Shown: positions 8,808-17,596 of the stretch, in pieces
Position numbering within the stretch: the first letter of the stretch is position 1
Layout: the number at the start of each line of letters is the position of its first letter
Source: an uncultured bacterium
Lineage (GTDB): Bacteria > Spirochaetota > UBA4802 > UB4802
Reading direction: 5' to 3'
Assembly: GCA_937920495.1 (NCBI GenBank)
Contig: CALEUQ010000022.1
Span: 1 to 64,000 of the forward strand
Length of the DNA: 64,000 bases
The notes under the pieces: model-generated
Database searches by the model: none
What the model saw: the letters and a program-made list of their open reading frames with translations, nothing else
What the model was told of the DNA's origin: nothing
Translations under genes and position numbers: made by a program

Positions 8808-10019
8808 TCAACGGGCAAGTTCACCAATGAGCTTGCCTTTTTTATTCTTTGAATCCCAGTAAGGAGATATCTCAAGCAACTGATTAACTACCTCAGGCAT
8901 TATGTTCAACGTATAATCTATCTCTTCTTCAGTGGTATAGCGGCTCAAACTAAATCGTATTGAACCATGCGCTGAAGTAAATGGCACACCCATTGCTCGC
9001 AGTACATGCGACGGTTCCAGCGAACCTGAAGAACAGGCCGAACCGGAAGAAGCAGCAATCCCCTTTTCATTGAGATATAGCAAAATAGCCTCGCCTTCAA
9101 TAAATTCAAATCCAATATTGGAAGTATTGTCCACACGCCTATCTCTATTGCCATTACGATGAGCATTGGCAAATTGCGATAACAGCCCATCTTCCAGCTT
9201 ATCACGAAGACGCTTAATTCTTTCCACTTCATCTTTATTTGCAAGATGTTGCATGACAAGTTCAGCAGCTTTCCCAATGCCTATGATGCCAGGCACATTA
9301 TGTGTTCCGGGCCTGCGAGCTTTTTCCTGATGTCCACCATATAGTAAAGGCCTCATACGTGTACCCCTGCGAACATAGAGCACACCAATGCCTTTTGGTG
9401 CATGAAACTTATGCCCCGAAATTGCAAGCAAATCACACTGTATCTTATTTACATCAACGGGTATTTTCCCTATTGCCTGTACCGCATCAACGTGAAATGG
9501 TATGCCCCGTTTTTTACAAAATGCACCAATTTCTTCAACAGGGAATATGACACCGGTTTCATTGTTAGCATACATCACCGAAACTATGGCCGTATCCTGC
9601 GTTACTGAATCAAATAAAAAGTCAAGATCCAAATTGCCTTCCCTGTCCACAGGCACGTACGTCACTGAGTACCCTTCCCTTTCAAGCTGGCGGCATAGAT
9701 TGAGTACTGCCGGATGTTCAACTTTTGTGGTAATAATATGTTTCTTATCACGATAGTACTGCAATGTACCCAATATAGCCATATTATCGCTTTCAGTAGC
9801 ACCACTTGTAAACACTATCTCATAATCATAATCCGCACCTAACATCTGTGCAACACTATGGCGTGCATTTTCAACATCACGTGCCACATCGCCACCAAAA
9901 TCATGCATGCTTGATGGATTACCATAGCGTTCCATAAAGAAAGGCATCATTGCCTGTAAAACTTCAGGCGCTACCATGGTTGTTGCATTATTATCCAGAT
10001 ATATCACATTACTTTCCAT
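8808..10019 (-). CDS. nifS: Cysteine desulfurase (NifS/IscS type)
   Basis: A PLP enzyme that mobilises sulfur from cysteine for Fe-S cluster assembly. His102 (KVEHPAVL), the PLP lysine Lys204 (SGHKFHAPKG) and the persulfide Cys329 in SSGSACSSGS are all present. The short active loop marks a group I desulfurase. It is 403 residues long. It starts one base inside the nifU stop (TAATG), with GAGGTG upstream, so it is cotranscribed and coupled with nifU. Its last codons overlap the terminator hairpin of the opposing operon. Confidence 0.95.
   Translation of the reverse strand: MESNVIYLDNNATTMVAPEVLQAMMPFFMERYGNPSSMHDFGGDVARDVENARHSVAQMLGADYDYEIVFTSGATESDNMAILGTLQYYRDKKHIITTKVEHPAVLNLCRQLEREGYSVTYVPVDREGNLDLDFLFDSVTQDTAIVSVMYANNETGVIFPVEEIGAFCKKRGIPFHVDAVQAIGKIPVDVNKIQCDLLAISGHKFHAPKGIGVLYVRRGTRMRPLLYGGHQEKARRPGTHNVPGIIGIGKAAELVMQHLANKDEVERIKRLRDKLEDGLLSQFANAHRNGNRDRRVDNTSNIGFEFIEGEAILLYLNEKGIAASSGSACSSGSLEPSHVLRAMGVPFTSAHGSIRFSLSRYTTEEEIDYTLNIMPEVVNQLLEISPYWDSKNKKGKLIGELAR
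8814..8844 (+). terminator. Rho-independent terminator inside the 3' end of nifS
   Basis: GGCAAG and CTTGCC pair around a 12-base loop and are followed by a T-rich run on the + strand. It terminates the murA-flagellar transcript. The hairpin bases also encode the last codons of the convergent nifS gene. Confidence 0.75.
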
Positions 10020-10861
10020 TATTTCACCTCAATTACTTGGATATCATGTTCTACATATTCATGCAATTTTTCCTGTACCAGATTTTTCATGGTAACATCA
10101 GAAATAACACAATTTGCGCAGTGACCGCGCAATGCCACATACACTTTTTTGCCATCTATATCAATCAGTTCAATATCACCACCGTCGCGCAAAAGCACGG
10201 GGCGTATGACATTTTGTATAGTTTCTTCTACAAGCTGCATTCTTTTAAGGTTTGACATTGGTTTTGCAGCAACTTCTGCATCTTGTTTTTCTTTTACTTT
10301 ATTCAATTCCTCTTTTATGATATCCTCAATTTTTGGAATACACGAACCACATGCACCACCTGCTTTAGTGTAATTGGTCACCTCTTCCACAGTAGTAAGA
10401 TTATTTTCATTTATTACACGGCGTATCAGATTTTCCGAAACACCAAAGCACTGGCACACTATAGCCCCTTCATCTTCATGTTCATCTTCAACGCTTTGAC
10501 CCTTAATTTTTTTAATGGCTTTTTCCAGTGCTTCCTGTCCCATAACCGAGCAATGCATCTTCTGATCAGGAAGCCCTCCTAAAAATTCAACGATATCCTT
10601 ATTGGTAATCTTTGCAGCCTCCTCTACCGTCTTCCCTTTGATCATCTCGGTTAATGCAGATGAAGATGCTATTGCACTGCCACAACCAAACGTCTTAAAC
10701 TTGGCATCAACGATCTTGCCATTATCAAGCTTCAAGTAAAGGGTCAGAGCATCACCACACACTATGCTGCCAACCTCAACCACAACATCAGCATCAGGTA
10801 TTTCACCAACATTCTTTGGATTTTTATATAATTCTTTTACTTTGTCAGTATATTCCCACAT
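10019..10861 (-). CDS. nifU: Three-domain NifU Fe-S cluster scaffold
   Basis: Assembles Fe-S clusters with the neighbouring NifS. Three modules are visible in 280 residues. The IscU-like domain carries Cys35, Cys60 and Cys104. The central BFD-like [2Fe-2S] domain carries Cys136, Cys138, Cys171 and Cys174. The C-terminal Nfu domain has CxxC at 248-251 (GHCANC). The ATG at 10861 follows GGAG at a proper distance. An upstream extension to 10924 would run through poorly conserved residues. Full-length NifU is classic in nitrogen fixers but is also the general scaffold of epsilonproteobacteria and some anaerobes. No nif structural genes are present here. Confidence 0.95.
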   Translation of the reverse strand: MWEYTDKVKELYKNPKNVGEIPDADVVVEVGSIVCGDALTLYLKLDNGKIVDAKFKTFGCGSAIASSSALTEMIKGKTVEEAAKITNKDIVEFLGGLPDQKMHCSVMGQEALEKAIKKIKGQSVEDEHEDEGAIVCQCFGVSENLIRRVINENNLTTVEEVTNYTKAGGACGSCIPKIEDIIKEELNKVKEKQDAEVAAKPMSNLKRMQLVEETIQNVIRPVLLRDGGDIELIDIDGKKVYVALRGHCANCVISDVTMKNLVQEKLHEYVEHDIQVIEVK

Positions 10862-10950
10862 AGTATATCTCCACAAGGTTTTAGCTTTTACCAAAATAAT
10901 TCTTAACGATAAAAAGCAATACAAATTAATAATTACTATTAAAATATAAT

Positions 10951-10969
10951 TACTACCAATATAGTAGTA
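10951..10969. promoter_or_regulatory. Inverted repeat over nifU -10, candidate Rrf2/IscR-type operator
   Basis: TACTAC and GTAGTA form perfect 6-base arms around 7 bases, covering the -10 box of the nifU promoter. Rrf2-family regulators such as IscR commonly repress Fe-S assembly operons from such sites. The regulator gene is not in the window, so the assignment is inference from position and symmetry. Confidence 0.5.
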
Positions 10970-10986
10970 TATTTTTTGTTTGTCAA
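10958..10986 (-). promoter_or_regulatory. Sigma-70 promoter of nifU-nifS
   Basis: On the minus strand TTGACA (10986-10981) is separated by exactly 17 bases from TATATT (10963-10958). This is a near-consensus vegetative promoter about 95 bases upstream of the nifU ATG. Confidence 0.75.
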
Positions 10987-11117
10987 TATAATTTATCAGA
11001 TAATCAAAAAATTTTTGGCAGATAGCTCAATGAAGTCAGGATTCTTTTGTTAAGCTATAAGAACATGCTGTACATTTTGGTGGTCTAATTAAAGATGCTT
11101 TTTTGATTCTTTTATTA

Positions 11118-12287
11118 TTATGTGATACGCAAAAGCATAGCTTTAAGATACTCTGTTTCAGGACAATACACCGACACAGGATGATCCAAAGGCTGTGAAA
11201 ATTTTCCAATTATCTGAACATCACGTCCCGCATCTACTGCTGCACCAAATATAACCTGCTGAAAAAGTTTTACGTCAACAAACCGTGAACACGAACAGGT
11301 GAGTAACAATGAATTGCGCGGTGCTTTTCTCATGATCTTAAGATTTAATTCTTTATATCCCCGCAAGGCCTGTGGTATATGTGCTTTATTCTTTACCAGC
11401 GCGGGTGGATCACACACAATAAAATTTTGCTCAATATCATGTGTATTAATATAATCAAATACATCTTCTTTTACAATAGAGTGTTGTGCCTCCACTCCGT
11501 TTAATCTGCAATTTTTTACTGCCAAATCCAGAGCATCCTGTGAGCTGTCAACAGATATCGCCACACGCGCAGCACCTGTCAAAGCCGCAACCGAAAAACC
11601 ACCGGTATATGAAAACAAGTTTAATACATCCCTGCCATGAGCCAATCTACGTACTGTATTTCTGTTGTCACGCTGATCACAAAAAAATCCTGTTTTTTGT
11701 CCGCGCTTAACGTCTACCAAAAAGCGCATGTCATTTTCAGATATTTCGATCACATCGGGTGTAGTGCCATAGATTTGTCCGCTCACAGGATGTAATCCTT
11801 CAATCTTTCGTCCTTCGTGGTCACTTCGTTCATATATGCTCATTGGGTTCAATATATCTTTTAGTATCTGTGCGATAGTTACCTTCAATTGTTCCATGCC
11901 ACAAGTCAAAATCTGCATTACACAATGGCCGGCATACCAATCAACTATAAGCCCCGGTAAAAAGTCGCCTTCTGAATGAATTATACGATAAGCGTTTGTG
12001 TATTGTGGTATCCCTGCAATATGCCTGGCAGCAACTGCCTGCCTTACTCGACTAACAAGAAGGTCATTATCAGGCTTTACGTTGTCAAAGCGTAAGATTC
12101 GCACAGCAATATCACAGCGGCTGTTGTAATATCCCCACGCAAGCTCTGTTCCGTCTGATGCGCACACCAGCGTTAACTGCCCATCAAATGCATCTGCCGT
12201 AGCCACAGCCCCGGAAAAAATCCATGGATGCTTATTCAGTACAGATTTTTCTTTGCCTTTTTTTAATATTATTTTCTGCATGTTCAT
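11118..12287 (-). CDS. PUA-domain class I SAM-dependent rRNA methyltransferase, RlmI-like
   Basis: The N-terminal PUA-type RNA-binding segment (about 1-75, HPWIFSGAV) is followed by a linker domain and a Rossmann methyltransferase. The SAM-binding motif VLNLFSYTGGFS is near residue 215 and the catalytic-type motif CDPPALVKN near 295. The family (COG1092) includes RlmI, the 23S rRNA m5C1962 methyltransferase, but paralogues differ in target. Its start overlaps the stop of the upstream SpoU gene by four bases (ATGA), so the two RNA-modification genes are coupled. Confidence 0.85.
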   Translation of the reverse strand: MNMQKIILKKGKEKSVLNKHPWIFSGAVATADAFDGQLTLVCASDGTELAWGYYNSRCDIAVRILRFDNVKPDNDLLVSRVRQAVAARHIAGIPQYTNAYRIIHSEGDFLPGLIVDWYAGHCVMQILTCGMEQLKVTIAQILKDILNPMSIYERSDHEGRKIEGLHPVSGQIYGTTPDVIEISENDMRFLVDVKRGQKTGFFCDQRDNRNTVRRLAHGRDVLNLFSYTGGFSVAALTGAARVAISVDSSQDALDLAVKNCRLNGVEAQHSIVKEDVFDYINTHDIEQNFIVCDPPALVKNKAHIPQALRGYKELNLKIMRKAPRNSLLLTCSCSRFVDVKLFQQVIFGAAVDAGRDVQIIGKFSQPLDHPVSVYCPETEYLKAMLLRIT

Positions 12288-12826
12288 TTGATTGATTGAT
12301 TTTGATAGGTCATCACCGCGTGATATACTACGATACCGTACGCAACAGCCACATTCAGCGAATGCTTAATGCCAAACATGGGTATTTCCAGTGCCACATC
12401 ACACAATGAAAGAAGCTGGTTACTTATGCCGTCAACTTCATTACCAACAACTATACACAGCGGATATATATATTCAAATGAATAACAGGATATGCTTGTG
12501 GTAGTATGTTCTAAAGCCGCAATAGTAAAGCCTTGATTCTTCAACATCCTGATAACCGATGTAGCGTTTGCGGAATGTTCCCACGGTACACTCCGGGTGC
12601 TGCCCAAGGCAGTTTTTTCAATCTCTTTTCGTGGTGGGTATGGCGTGTATCCACACAAATACATATAGGCAATTCGCGCAGCATCAGCAGTTCTAAACAT
12701 TGAGCCTACATTATACAAACTGCGAATATTCTCAAGCACAGTCACTACAGGAAATCGGGGTAATCTGAATAACTGGTGTAAATCGGGTCGATTGAGTTTC
12801 AGCTCTTCGTATGCTAATTTTTTCAT
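12284..12826 (-). CDS. SpoU/TrmH-family RNA 2'-O-methyltransferase
   Basis: A SPOUT-fold methyltransferase that probably methylates a ribose 2'-OH in tRNA or rRNA. The three family motifs are present: NIRSLYNVGSMFRTADA, VVGNEVDGIS and the C-terminal IPMFGIKHSLNVAVAYGI. At 180 residues it consists of the catalytic knot domain plus a short N-terminus. It forms a coupled pair with the RlmI-like gene. The specific target nucleotide cannot be read from the sequence. Confidence 0.88.
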   Translation of the reverse strand: MKKLAYEELKLNRPDLHQLFRLPRFPVVTVLENIRSLYNVGSMFRTADAARIAYMYLCGYTPYPPRKEIEKTALGSTRSVPWEHSANATSVIRMLKNQGFTIAALEHTTTSISCYSFEYIYPLCIVVGNEVDGISNQLLSLCDVALEIPMFGIKHSLNVAVAYGIVVYHAVMTYQNQSIK

Positions 12827-12839
12827 CTAAATTTTTAGT

Positions 12840-13862
12840 TTACAAGCTTTTGACATTTATATTTTGCCACATTCCTCTGGGCCCCTGGCCTATTCGCCAG
12901 AATGCAACATTTTCTATTGCCATAGATGAATAAAGCTTGAGACGATCAAACACCGATCTTTCATCAATATAGTATACCCGTACCTTTACTGTTTCTTCAT
13001 ATTCAAAATACGCACCATTTTCAGGATCATAGCGAGGTTGAATATTAGCTGCCTTTATTATCTCTTCTACATGCTTGTAATGAACAGATTTGTTGAAATT
13101 TTTATCCTGCCAGGATCTTCCGTAAAGTGGCAGGCCCATAATGAGCTTATCTTTTGGAATAAAACTTTTGGCAAAGTCAGCAACTTCTCTACACCAGGAT
13201 AATCCTGCAACCGGCCCCGGGTTACTACCTGACCAGTGCTGGTCATAAGCCATGACGATAACCCTGTCAACTATCGCCGCTATAGAAGGATAATCGTACG
13301 CATCAGCTATACGGGTTTTTCGTGCTGGTAAGGCTATAGATAGCATCTTGCTTTTATCAAGGTTAGCACGCAGTTCAGTTAAAAAGCTAAAAAACCATGT
13401 GGCATCCGATGATGCAACGGCTTCAAAATCTATCTGCACACCATCAAACTTAGAAGCTATTCTGCATACATCGCTAATGAAATTTTTACGTACTGGTAAA
13501 TCAGGATTAAGTATAAAGTGCAACAGAGCATAATTATCTATTACAGCTATCACGATGTGATGCCGTATTGAATTTTTCAACTTTATTGCAGGTGGTTCAT
13601 ATTCACCAACAATCTGTCCCTTTGCATTTACCCTTGCGCTAAAATAGCAAAGATCGGTTATGGGCTCATCACCTTTGATTTTATTCTCTTCGCCCTTCAT
13701 CAGATATGCCCACACTTCATTAAATTCCAAACTATCTGCTATCTGGTAGGGATTTTGAGTTGGTTGAGCTGGAATTAATTCTTGTTTATGCCATATACCG
13801 GTTAATGAAGAACACGCGGTGAAAAGAATTACAAGTAAAAGCACAATAGGTAATTTCTTCAT
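12840..13862 (-). CDS. GH18-like glycoside hydrolase lipoprotein
   Basis: The protein starts MKKLPIVLLL and has a lipobox ending at Cys17 (LFTAC), so it is a lipoprotein. The remainder resembles the GH18 fold found in chitinase and YaaH-type spore or peptidoglycan hydrolases. The catalytic strand reads FDGVQIDFE, with Asp140, Asp145 and the proton donor Glu147. The second Asp of the usual DGxDxDxE motif is Gln143, so activity may be altered. MAYDQHW and GLPLYGRSW are further GH18 hallmarks. I start at 13862 because the signal peptide begins there. The upstream extension to 13958 runs into the hairpin repeats. Confidence 0.8.
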   Translation of the reverse strand: MKKLPIVLLLVILFTACSSLTGIWHKQELIPAQPTQNPYQIADSLEFNEVWAYLMKGEENKIKGDEPITDLCYFSARVNAKGQIVGEYEPPAIKLKNSIRHHIVIAVIDNYALLHFILNPDLPVRKNFISDVCRIASKFDGVQIDFEAVASSDATWFFSFLTELRANLDKSKMLSIALPARKTRIADAYDYPSIAAIVDRVIVMAYDQHWSGSNPGPVAGLSWCREVADFAKSFIPKDKLIMGLPLYGRSWQDKNFNKSVHYKHVEEIIKAANIQPRYDPENGAYFEYEETVKVRVYYIDERSVFDRLKLYSSMAIENVAFWRIGQGPRGMWQNINVKSL

Positions 13863-13900
13863 TAGGAGCAACTCCTTTATTAATATGATAACTCTAATTA

Positions 13901-13998
13901 TCACTCTGAGTTTGACCCAGAGTCTACTCCACATAGTCATTACGGACTTGATCCGCAATCTACTCGTTCAAAGAGATCCTGAATCCAGTTCAGGATGA
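13901..13998. repeat. Three consecutive small hairpin repeats
   Basis: Three short palindromes follow one another: CTCTG/CAGAG at about 13904-13922, CGGA/TCCG at about 13943-13955, and CCTGAA/TTCAGG at about 13978-13996. Their flanks share the words GTCATT, CAATCTACTC and GGATGACA. Such TCATT...GGATGACA hairpins occur as intergenic repeats in many unrelated genomes. Here they fill the gap between the GH18-like gene and the receiver gene. Confidence 0.7.
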
Positions 13999-14146
13999 CA
14001 CGCCAGGAAATATGACCCGCTCCGATGTAAACCGGGACCATTATTATCAGCCGTGATACACAGTTCAACTACATATCAGTAACCACATACAACTATATTC
14101 TATACTATTTGTCGGACGGATATGGTTTAATACAACAGTGCCTGTA

Positions 14147-14515
14147 TCAATGTGTCTGCAATAATTTTTTTACTTTCTCAATCAGCATGTCTTCATTGAT
14201 GGGGGCTGCCAGGTAATCACTGGCTCCGCGCTCCAGTGCATCAAAGACCGCTAACGGTTCATTACGAGAAGATACAATAAAAACGGGAATATGGGCAAAT
14301 TCCTTCACTGCGTATAAGCGTTCTAAGAGATAGAGACCATCGATATGTTTCAGGAAAACGTCCATAATAATAAGTGGCGGGTTTATTTCCTTAACCTTTT
14401 CGTATAAAGCCAGAGGGTCATGAAGCTGTTCAACAGCAAAACCAGCAGCAGTCACTACAAAACGAATAAGTTCAGCAAATCTGTTGTTATCAAAAACCAG
14501 CATTATTGGATTCAT
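14147..14515 (-). CDS. Stand-alone response-regulator receiver domain
   Basis: A single CheY-like receiver of 122 residues with the phospho-acceptor Asp52 (LIIMDVF), Ser/Thr at VSSRN near residue 82 and Lys near residue 110. The N-terminal acidic pair is Asp9-Asn10, so one of the two usual metal-binding acids is replaced. There is no output domain. It is only 8 bases downstream of the HD-GYP gene, which suggests that it acts with that protein in a cyclic-di-GMP circuit. Confidence 0.88.
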   Translation of the reverse strand: MNPIMLVFDNNRFAELIRFVVTAAGFAVEQLHDPLALYEKVKEINPPLIIMDVFLKHIDGLYLLERLYAVKEFAHIPVFIVSSRNEPLAVFDALERGASDYLAAPINEDMLIEKVKKLLQTH

Positions 14516-14523
14516 AGCACCAC

Positions 14524-15795
14524 CTATTTAAGCTGTCGCAATAACATTTCTCTAATACGTGTGCTTTCAAAAACTCGCACAATTCTACGGCTTGTATCAT
14601 AGCGCAAATCAACTGTAATGTTGTTCAATTTCTTATTTTTTACTACATCATAAAAGATCATTACCCTGGGATTAAGGAAATTAATACGTGATATCTCTTC
14701 AATACGTGCTATTTCATATACTCTTATTTTTTTACGGGTATCAAGGCTTACCTTTTCAGATTCAAGCATGATAAAATCACCAACACGTAAAAACGGATTG
14801 CCCTTGTTGAGCGACAAACCCAAAACTTTAATAAACCGATGCACATCATCGGTGGAATAAAGATAATTTGAAAGGTTAAGAATATAGCGCAGGGCTTTTT
14901 CTACCGACATGGGCAACCTGAATGGCGTTGCACTTGTAAGCGCATCATACATATCACATATACCCATAATGCGTGCCATATCGGGAAGCTCATTGTATTG
15001 TGTTTCACGGGTTTTATCCTTATCATCTTCACGGAACGGATATCCTGGACTCTGTAATTTTCGGTGATGAAATAATGCAACATATTTAATAATATTTGGC
15101 ACCACTTTTTTGCCAGTTGAGTCCACAACGCTATCCAGTATACGGTAGCCTTCGCGTGTATGCTCAATTACCTTTCTATATTCATCTTGTGTCAATAATC
15201 CTGGCTTTTGAATAATAGATTGGTCAACTCTGAGTTTGCCAATATCATGAAGGTATCCTGCCAGGGCAGCTAACTTAACCTTATCGCCTGTGGACAGCTC
15301 CTTGTACACCAAAATCATTGCAAGCACACCCACATTAACTGAATGCGTGTATGTGATTAAATCAAATTCTTTGATTTCTTTTAATAGTGATAATACCCCA
15401 CCTGTTTTATCTTCAGCTCTCAGGCTGTCAACAATAGCTGCCAGTTGATTATGTGATTGCAAAAACTGATCATACGACATCCTTCCAGTTTTGCGGATGT
15501 TAGTATACATAGTTGCGGTGTCATCAGCAATGGCCTTGAGTTTCTTCATATCGATAATTTCACGATCATATACACCTATGGATTCGGTGACGCGCGGGAT
15601 GAAGAACTTGACACCTTCTTCAGATTTTTTCTTCAACACTTCATCATTAAGCGCCTGCCCTGCAGAAAAAACCGTATTGCCATTTTGATCCAGTACATCA
15701 AAAGTTAAAAGCTTATCACCACTCAATTTCTTTAAATAGGAAATAGATATCTCCTGAAAACGCGATATATCAATAGTAATATTATCTTTTTCCAT
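14524..15795 (-). CDS. HD-GYP cyclic-di-GMP phosphodiesterase domain protein
   Basis: The C-terminal domain (about 135-330) carries the HD-GYP set: His151, His183-Asp184 (YLHDIGK), His212 (EHTREGY), His243-His244 and the GYP triplet at 251-253. This supports metal-dependent hydrolysis of cyclic-di-GMP. The first 130 residues lack an obvious receiver or PAS motif. About 90 further residues follow the catalytic core and resemble a small beta-rich domain of unknown role. It is cotranscribed with the receiver protein. Confidence 0.9.
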   Translation of the reverse strand: MEKDNITIDISRFQEISISYLKKLSGDKLLTFDVLDQNGNTVFSAGQALNDEVLKKKSEEGVKFFIPRVTESIGVYDREIIDMKKLKAIADDTATMYTNIRKTGRMSYDQFLQSHNQLAAIVDSLRAEDKTGGVLSLLKEIKEFDLITYTHSVNVGVLAMILVYKELSTGDKVKLAALAGYLHDIGKLRVDQSIIQKPGLLTQDEYRKVIEHTREGYRILDSVVDSTGKKVVPNIIKYVALFHHRKLQSPGYPFREDDKDKTRETQYNELPDMARIMGICDMYDALTSATPFRLPMSVEKALRYILNLSNYLYSTDDVHRFIKVLGLSLNKGNPFLRVGDFIMLESEKVSLDTRKKIRVYEIARIEEISRINFLNPRVMIFYDVVKNKKLNNITVDLRYDTSRRIVRVFESTRIREMLLRQLK

Positions 15796-15923
15796 AATTT
15801 AATTTGCTTGCATCAAAATTTTGATTTGCTTTAATGCTAATTATGCTACAGTATTGTATTTGTTGCAATATTTTTTTTTAATTTAATAATTAATGTGGCG
15901 ATAGTTTAAAGTAAAAACACTCT

Positions 15924-16847
15924 ATGCAAAAATATCACAGTATACTACTTATATTATTTTTGGCATTGTCGGCATGTTGCAAGCAATACCTACCACCATC
16001 TTCCACATACACTGTGTGGGTACACTCTGATATACAGCCTGTATACAAAGCAGACAGATGGCATTATAAAAGAGCTATCGAAGATTTAAAAAACATACAG
16101 CCATATCCTTTGATGGCTATCGTTGCAGGCGATATTGTACAACACAAAGAATCAGACGAAGATTTTGAATGGTTTGTTGGATTGCGTACACAGGCACATA
16201 TACAATACTGGTATGAAATCGCTGGTAATCATGAATGGAAAAACATCACTGGATATCAAAAATATATTGGCAAGCCTTTACAATATACTGTACGCTTTGG
16301 GAATGTTATTTTTATACTTATGTCAAATGAACGTGGAAGGCCACCAACATATCTTTCAGACGAAACTTTTAATTGGTGGAAAAACATTGTGATAGCAAAT
16401 CAGGATAAAACCATTATTACGGTAACACACGCACCACTCAAAAACAGTAAACTACTGGGATCTTTTTCTTCCAAACACAATATTATAAACTCGGAACGAT
16501 TTGAGAAAGTGCTGAAACAATATCATGTCGACATATGGATAAGCGGCCATATACATACACCTGTATGGTTAAAACAAAACAGCAGATTTGCTCCTGAATT
16601 TGGAAATATTCTTTTTATCAATGTATGTGGCATAAGAAAGGATCCCACAATGGGTATCGAATCACGCATATTTTTCTTCCAGGAAGGCTCAAAAAAAGTT
16701 TTAATCCGACTGCGTGATCACGAATCTGAATCGTTTAAAAGTTCCTACGATATTAATTTTACACTACGCCATCCTTTCAAATGCAACGGGTGTGTGCCAC
16801 TAATGTCACAGGAAATTTCGCAAGAAAATTTGCATAATAAACTGTAA
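15924..16847 (+). CDS. Calcineurin-like metallophosphoesterase lipoprotein
   Basis: The N-terminal signal peptide ends at a lipobox (LSAC, Cys18), so the protein is exported and lipid-anchored. Metallophosphoesterase motifs are present in order: Asp36 (HSDIQ, where the family usually has DxH), VAGD at 67-70, GNHE at 101-104, VTHAP near 172 and SGHIH near 211. The substrate is unknown. The replacement of the first-motif His by Gln may alter metal binding. The gene is divergent from the HD-GYP gene. Confidence 0.82.
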   Translation: MQKYHSILLILFLALSACCKQYLPPSSTYTVWVHSDIQPVYKADRWHYKRAIEDLKNIQPYPLMAIVAGDIVQHKESDEDFEWFVGLRTQAHIQYWYEIAGNHEWKNITGYQKYIGKPLQYTVRFGNVIFILMSNERGRPPTYLSDETFNWWKNIVIANQDKTIITVTHAPLKNSKLLGSFSSKHNIINSERFEKVLKQYHVDIWISGHIHTPVWLKQNSRFAPEFGNILFINVCGIRKDPTMGIESRIFFFQEGSKKVLIRLRDHESESFKSSYDINFTLRHPFKCNGCVPLMSQEISQENLHNKL

Positions 16848-16940
16848 AAAATACTTGCCATATTTTAATTCTGTAAAAACATTTACTTTTAGATAGTTCT
16901 TTATATTTTAATTTTACTATTTACTATACAGAGGTGAACT

Positions 16941-17162
16941 ATGAAAAAGAATGTTGGTCCAGCTGACAGGTATATCAGAACTTTAGTTGGGGTTTCCTTT
17001 TTATTACAGATCTTTGTTGTAAAACCGGGCGCAATAGGTGCGATAATATTTTTGGCATTGGGACTGTCATTGTTGTATTCAGCATATACCGGCTACTGCT
17101 GGATATATGAGCTTTTAAAGTTGAGCACCTGCAAAGAATCATGCGCAGCTGAAGTTGAATAA
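16941..17162 (+). CDS. Small inner-membrane protein, DUF2892/YgaP-like
   Basis: A 73-residue protein with the DUF2892 signature (NVGPADRYIRTLVG near the start) and two membrane helices at about 18-32 and 35-55. In other genomes this domain is often fused to or next to rhodanese proteins, as in YgaP. Here it stands alone. GAGGTG precedes the ATG and a terminator follows directly. Confidence 0.85.
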   Translation: MKKNVGPADRYIRTLVGVSFLLQIFVVKPGAIGAIIFLALGLSLLYSAYTGYCWIYELLKLSTCKESCAAEVE

Positions 17163-17190
17163 CACCATCAATTTTTAATAGCCATGTAAC

Positions 17191-17224
17191 AAAAGGCGGG
17201 GGAATCCCTGCCTTTTATTTTTTC
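17191..17224 (+). terminator. Rho-independent terminator
   Basis: AAAGGCGGGG pairs with CCCTGCCTTT around a 3-4 base loop, followed by TATTTTTTTC-type T-rich sequence. It lies 28 bases after the DUF2892 stop. Confidence 0.85.
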
Positions 17225-17367
17225 TATAAATAGTATGAGCACCTCTCAAAAACCGCTTTCATCCTTAAAATTAGCAATAAAGGAAGCAGTTTTAAATTAT
17301 ATTATATATTGTGCCCACAAGGGATTATCCTTATAAATTGTTTTTAGAAATTCCCTTATGTATTACC

Positions 17368-17527
17368 CTCTTCCCGAATTTTTTGGGATGAATATTTTCC
17401 ATCCAAAATAGACTGAAGATTTGCGTTAATCCCTGCTACAAAACTGTTTATATAATTATTTCACACCATAATATTTCTATTGCTTTGTCTTTTTTTGTTT
17501 CACTTCCCCCCCAAATTACGGAATGAG
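17368..17527. mobile_element. Inverted-repeat element, family 2, copy 1
   Basis: The left end CTCTTCCCGAATTTTTTGGG matches the reverse complement of the right end (CTCATTCCGTAATTTGGGG). The 160-base interval is non-coding. The left ~70 bases are also clearly related to 47648-47717, including the shared ATTTGCGTTAAT. This element fills most of the 370-base gap after the DUF2892 terminator. No target-site duplication was found. Confidence 0.55.
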
Positions 17528-17535
17528 CTTTTTTA

Positions 17536-17565
17536 TTGACTTTTTATTTTACATAAATATATTAT
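17536..17565 (+). promoter_or_regulatory. Promoter of the pectinacetylesterase-like gene
   Basis: TTGACT (17536-17541) and TATTAT (17560-17565) are separated by 18 bases. The -10 ends 31 bases before the ATG, and GGAGG lies 17586-17590. Confidence 0.6.
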
Positions 17566-17596
17566 TTTAAACAAAATCATAGTATGGAGGTTCATA

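Noticed and set aside
10019-10861. Nitrogen-fixation cluster
   Set aside because: NifU and NifS are present, but no nifHDK or nifENB genes occur nearby. They fit general Fe-S assembly.
13863-13958. N-terminal extension of the GH18-like gene
   Set aside because: The extension codes for a basic, unconserved stretch within the hairpin repeats. The signal peptide begins at the ATG at 13862.
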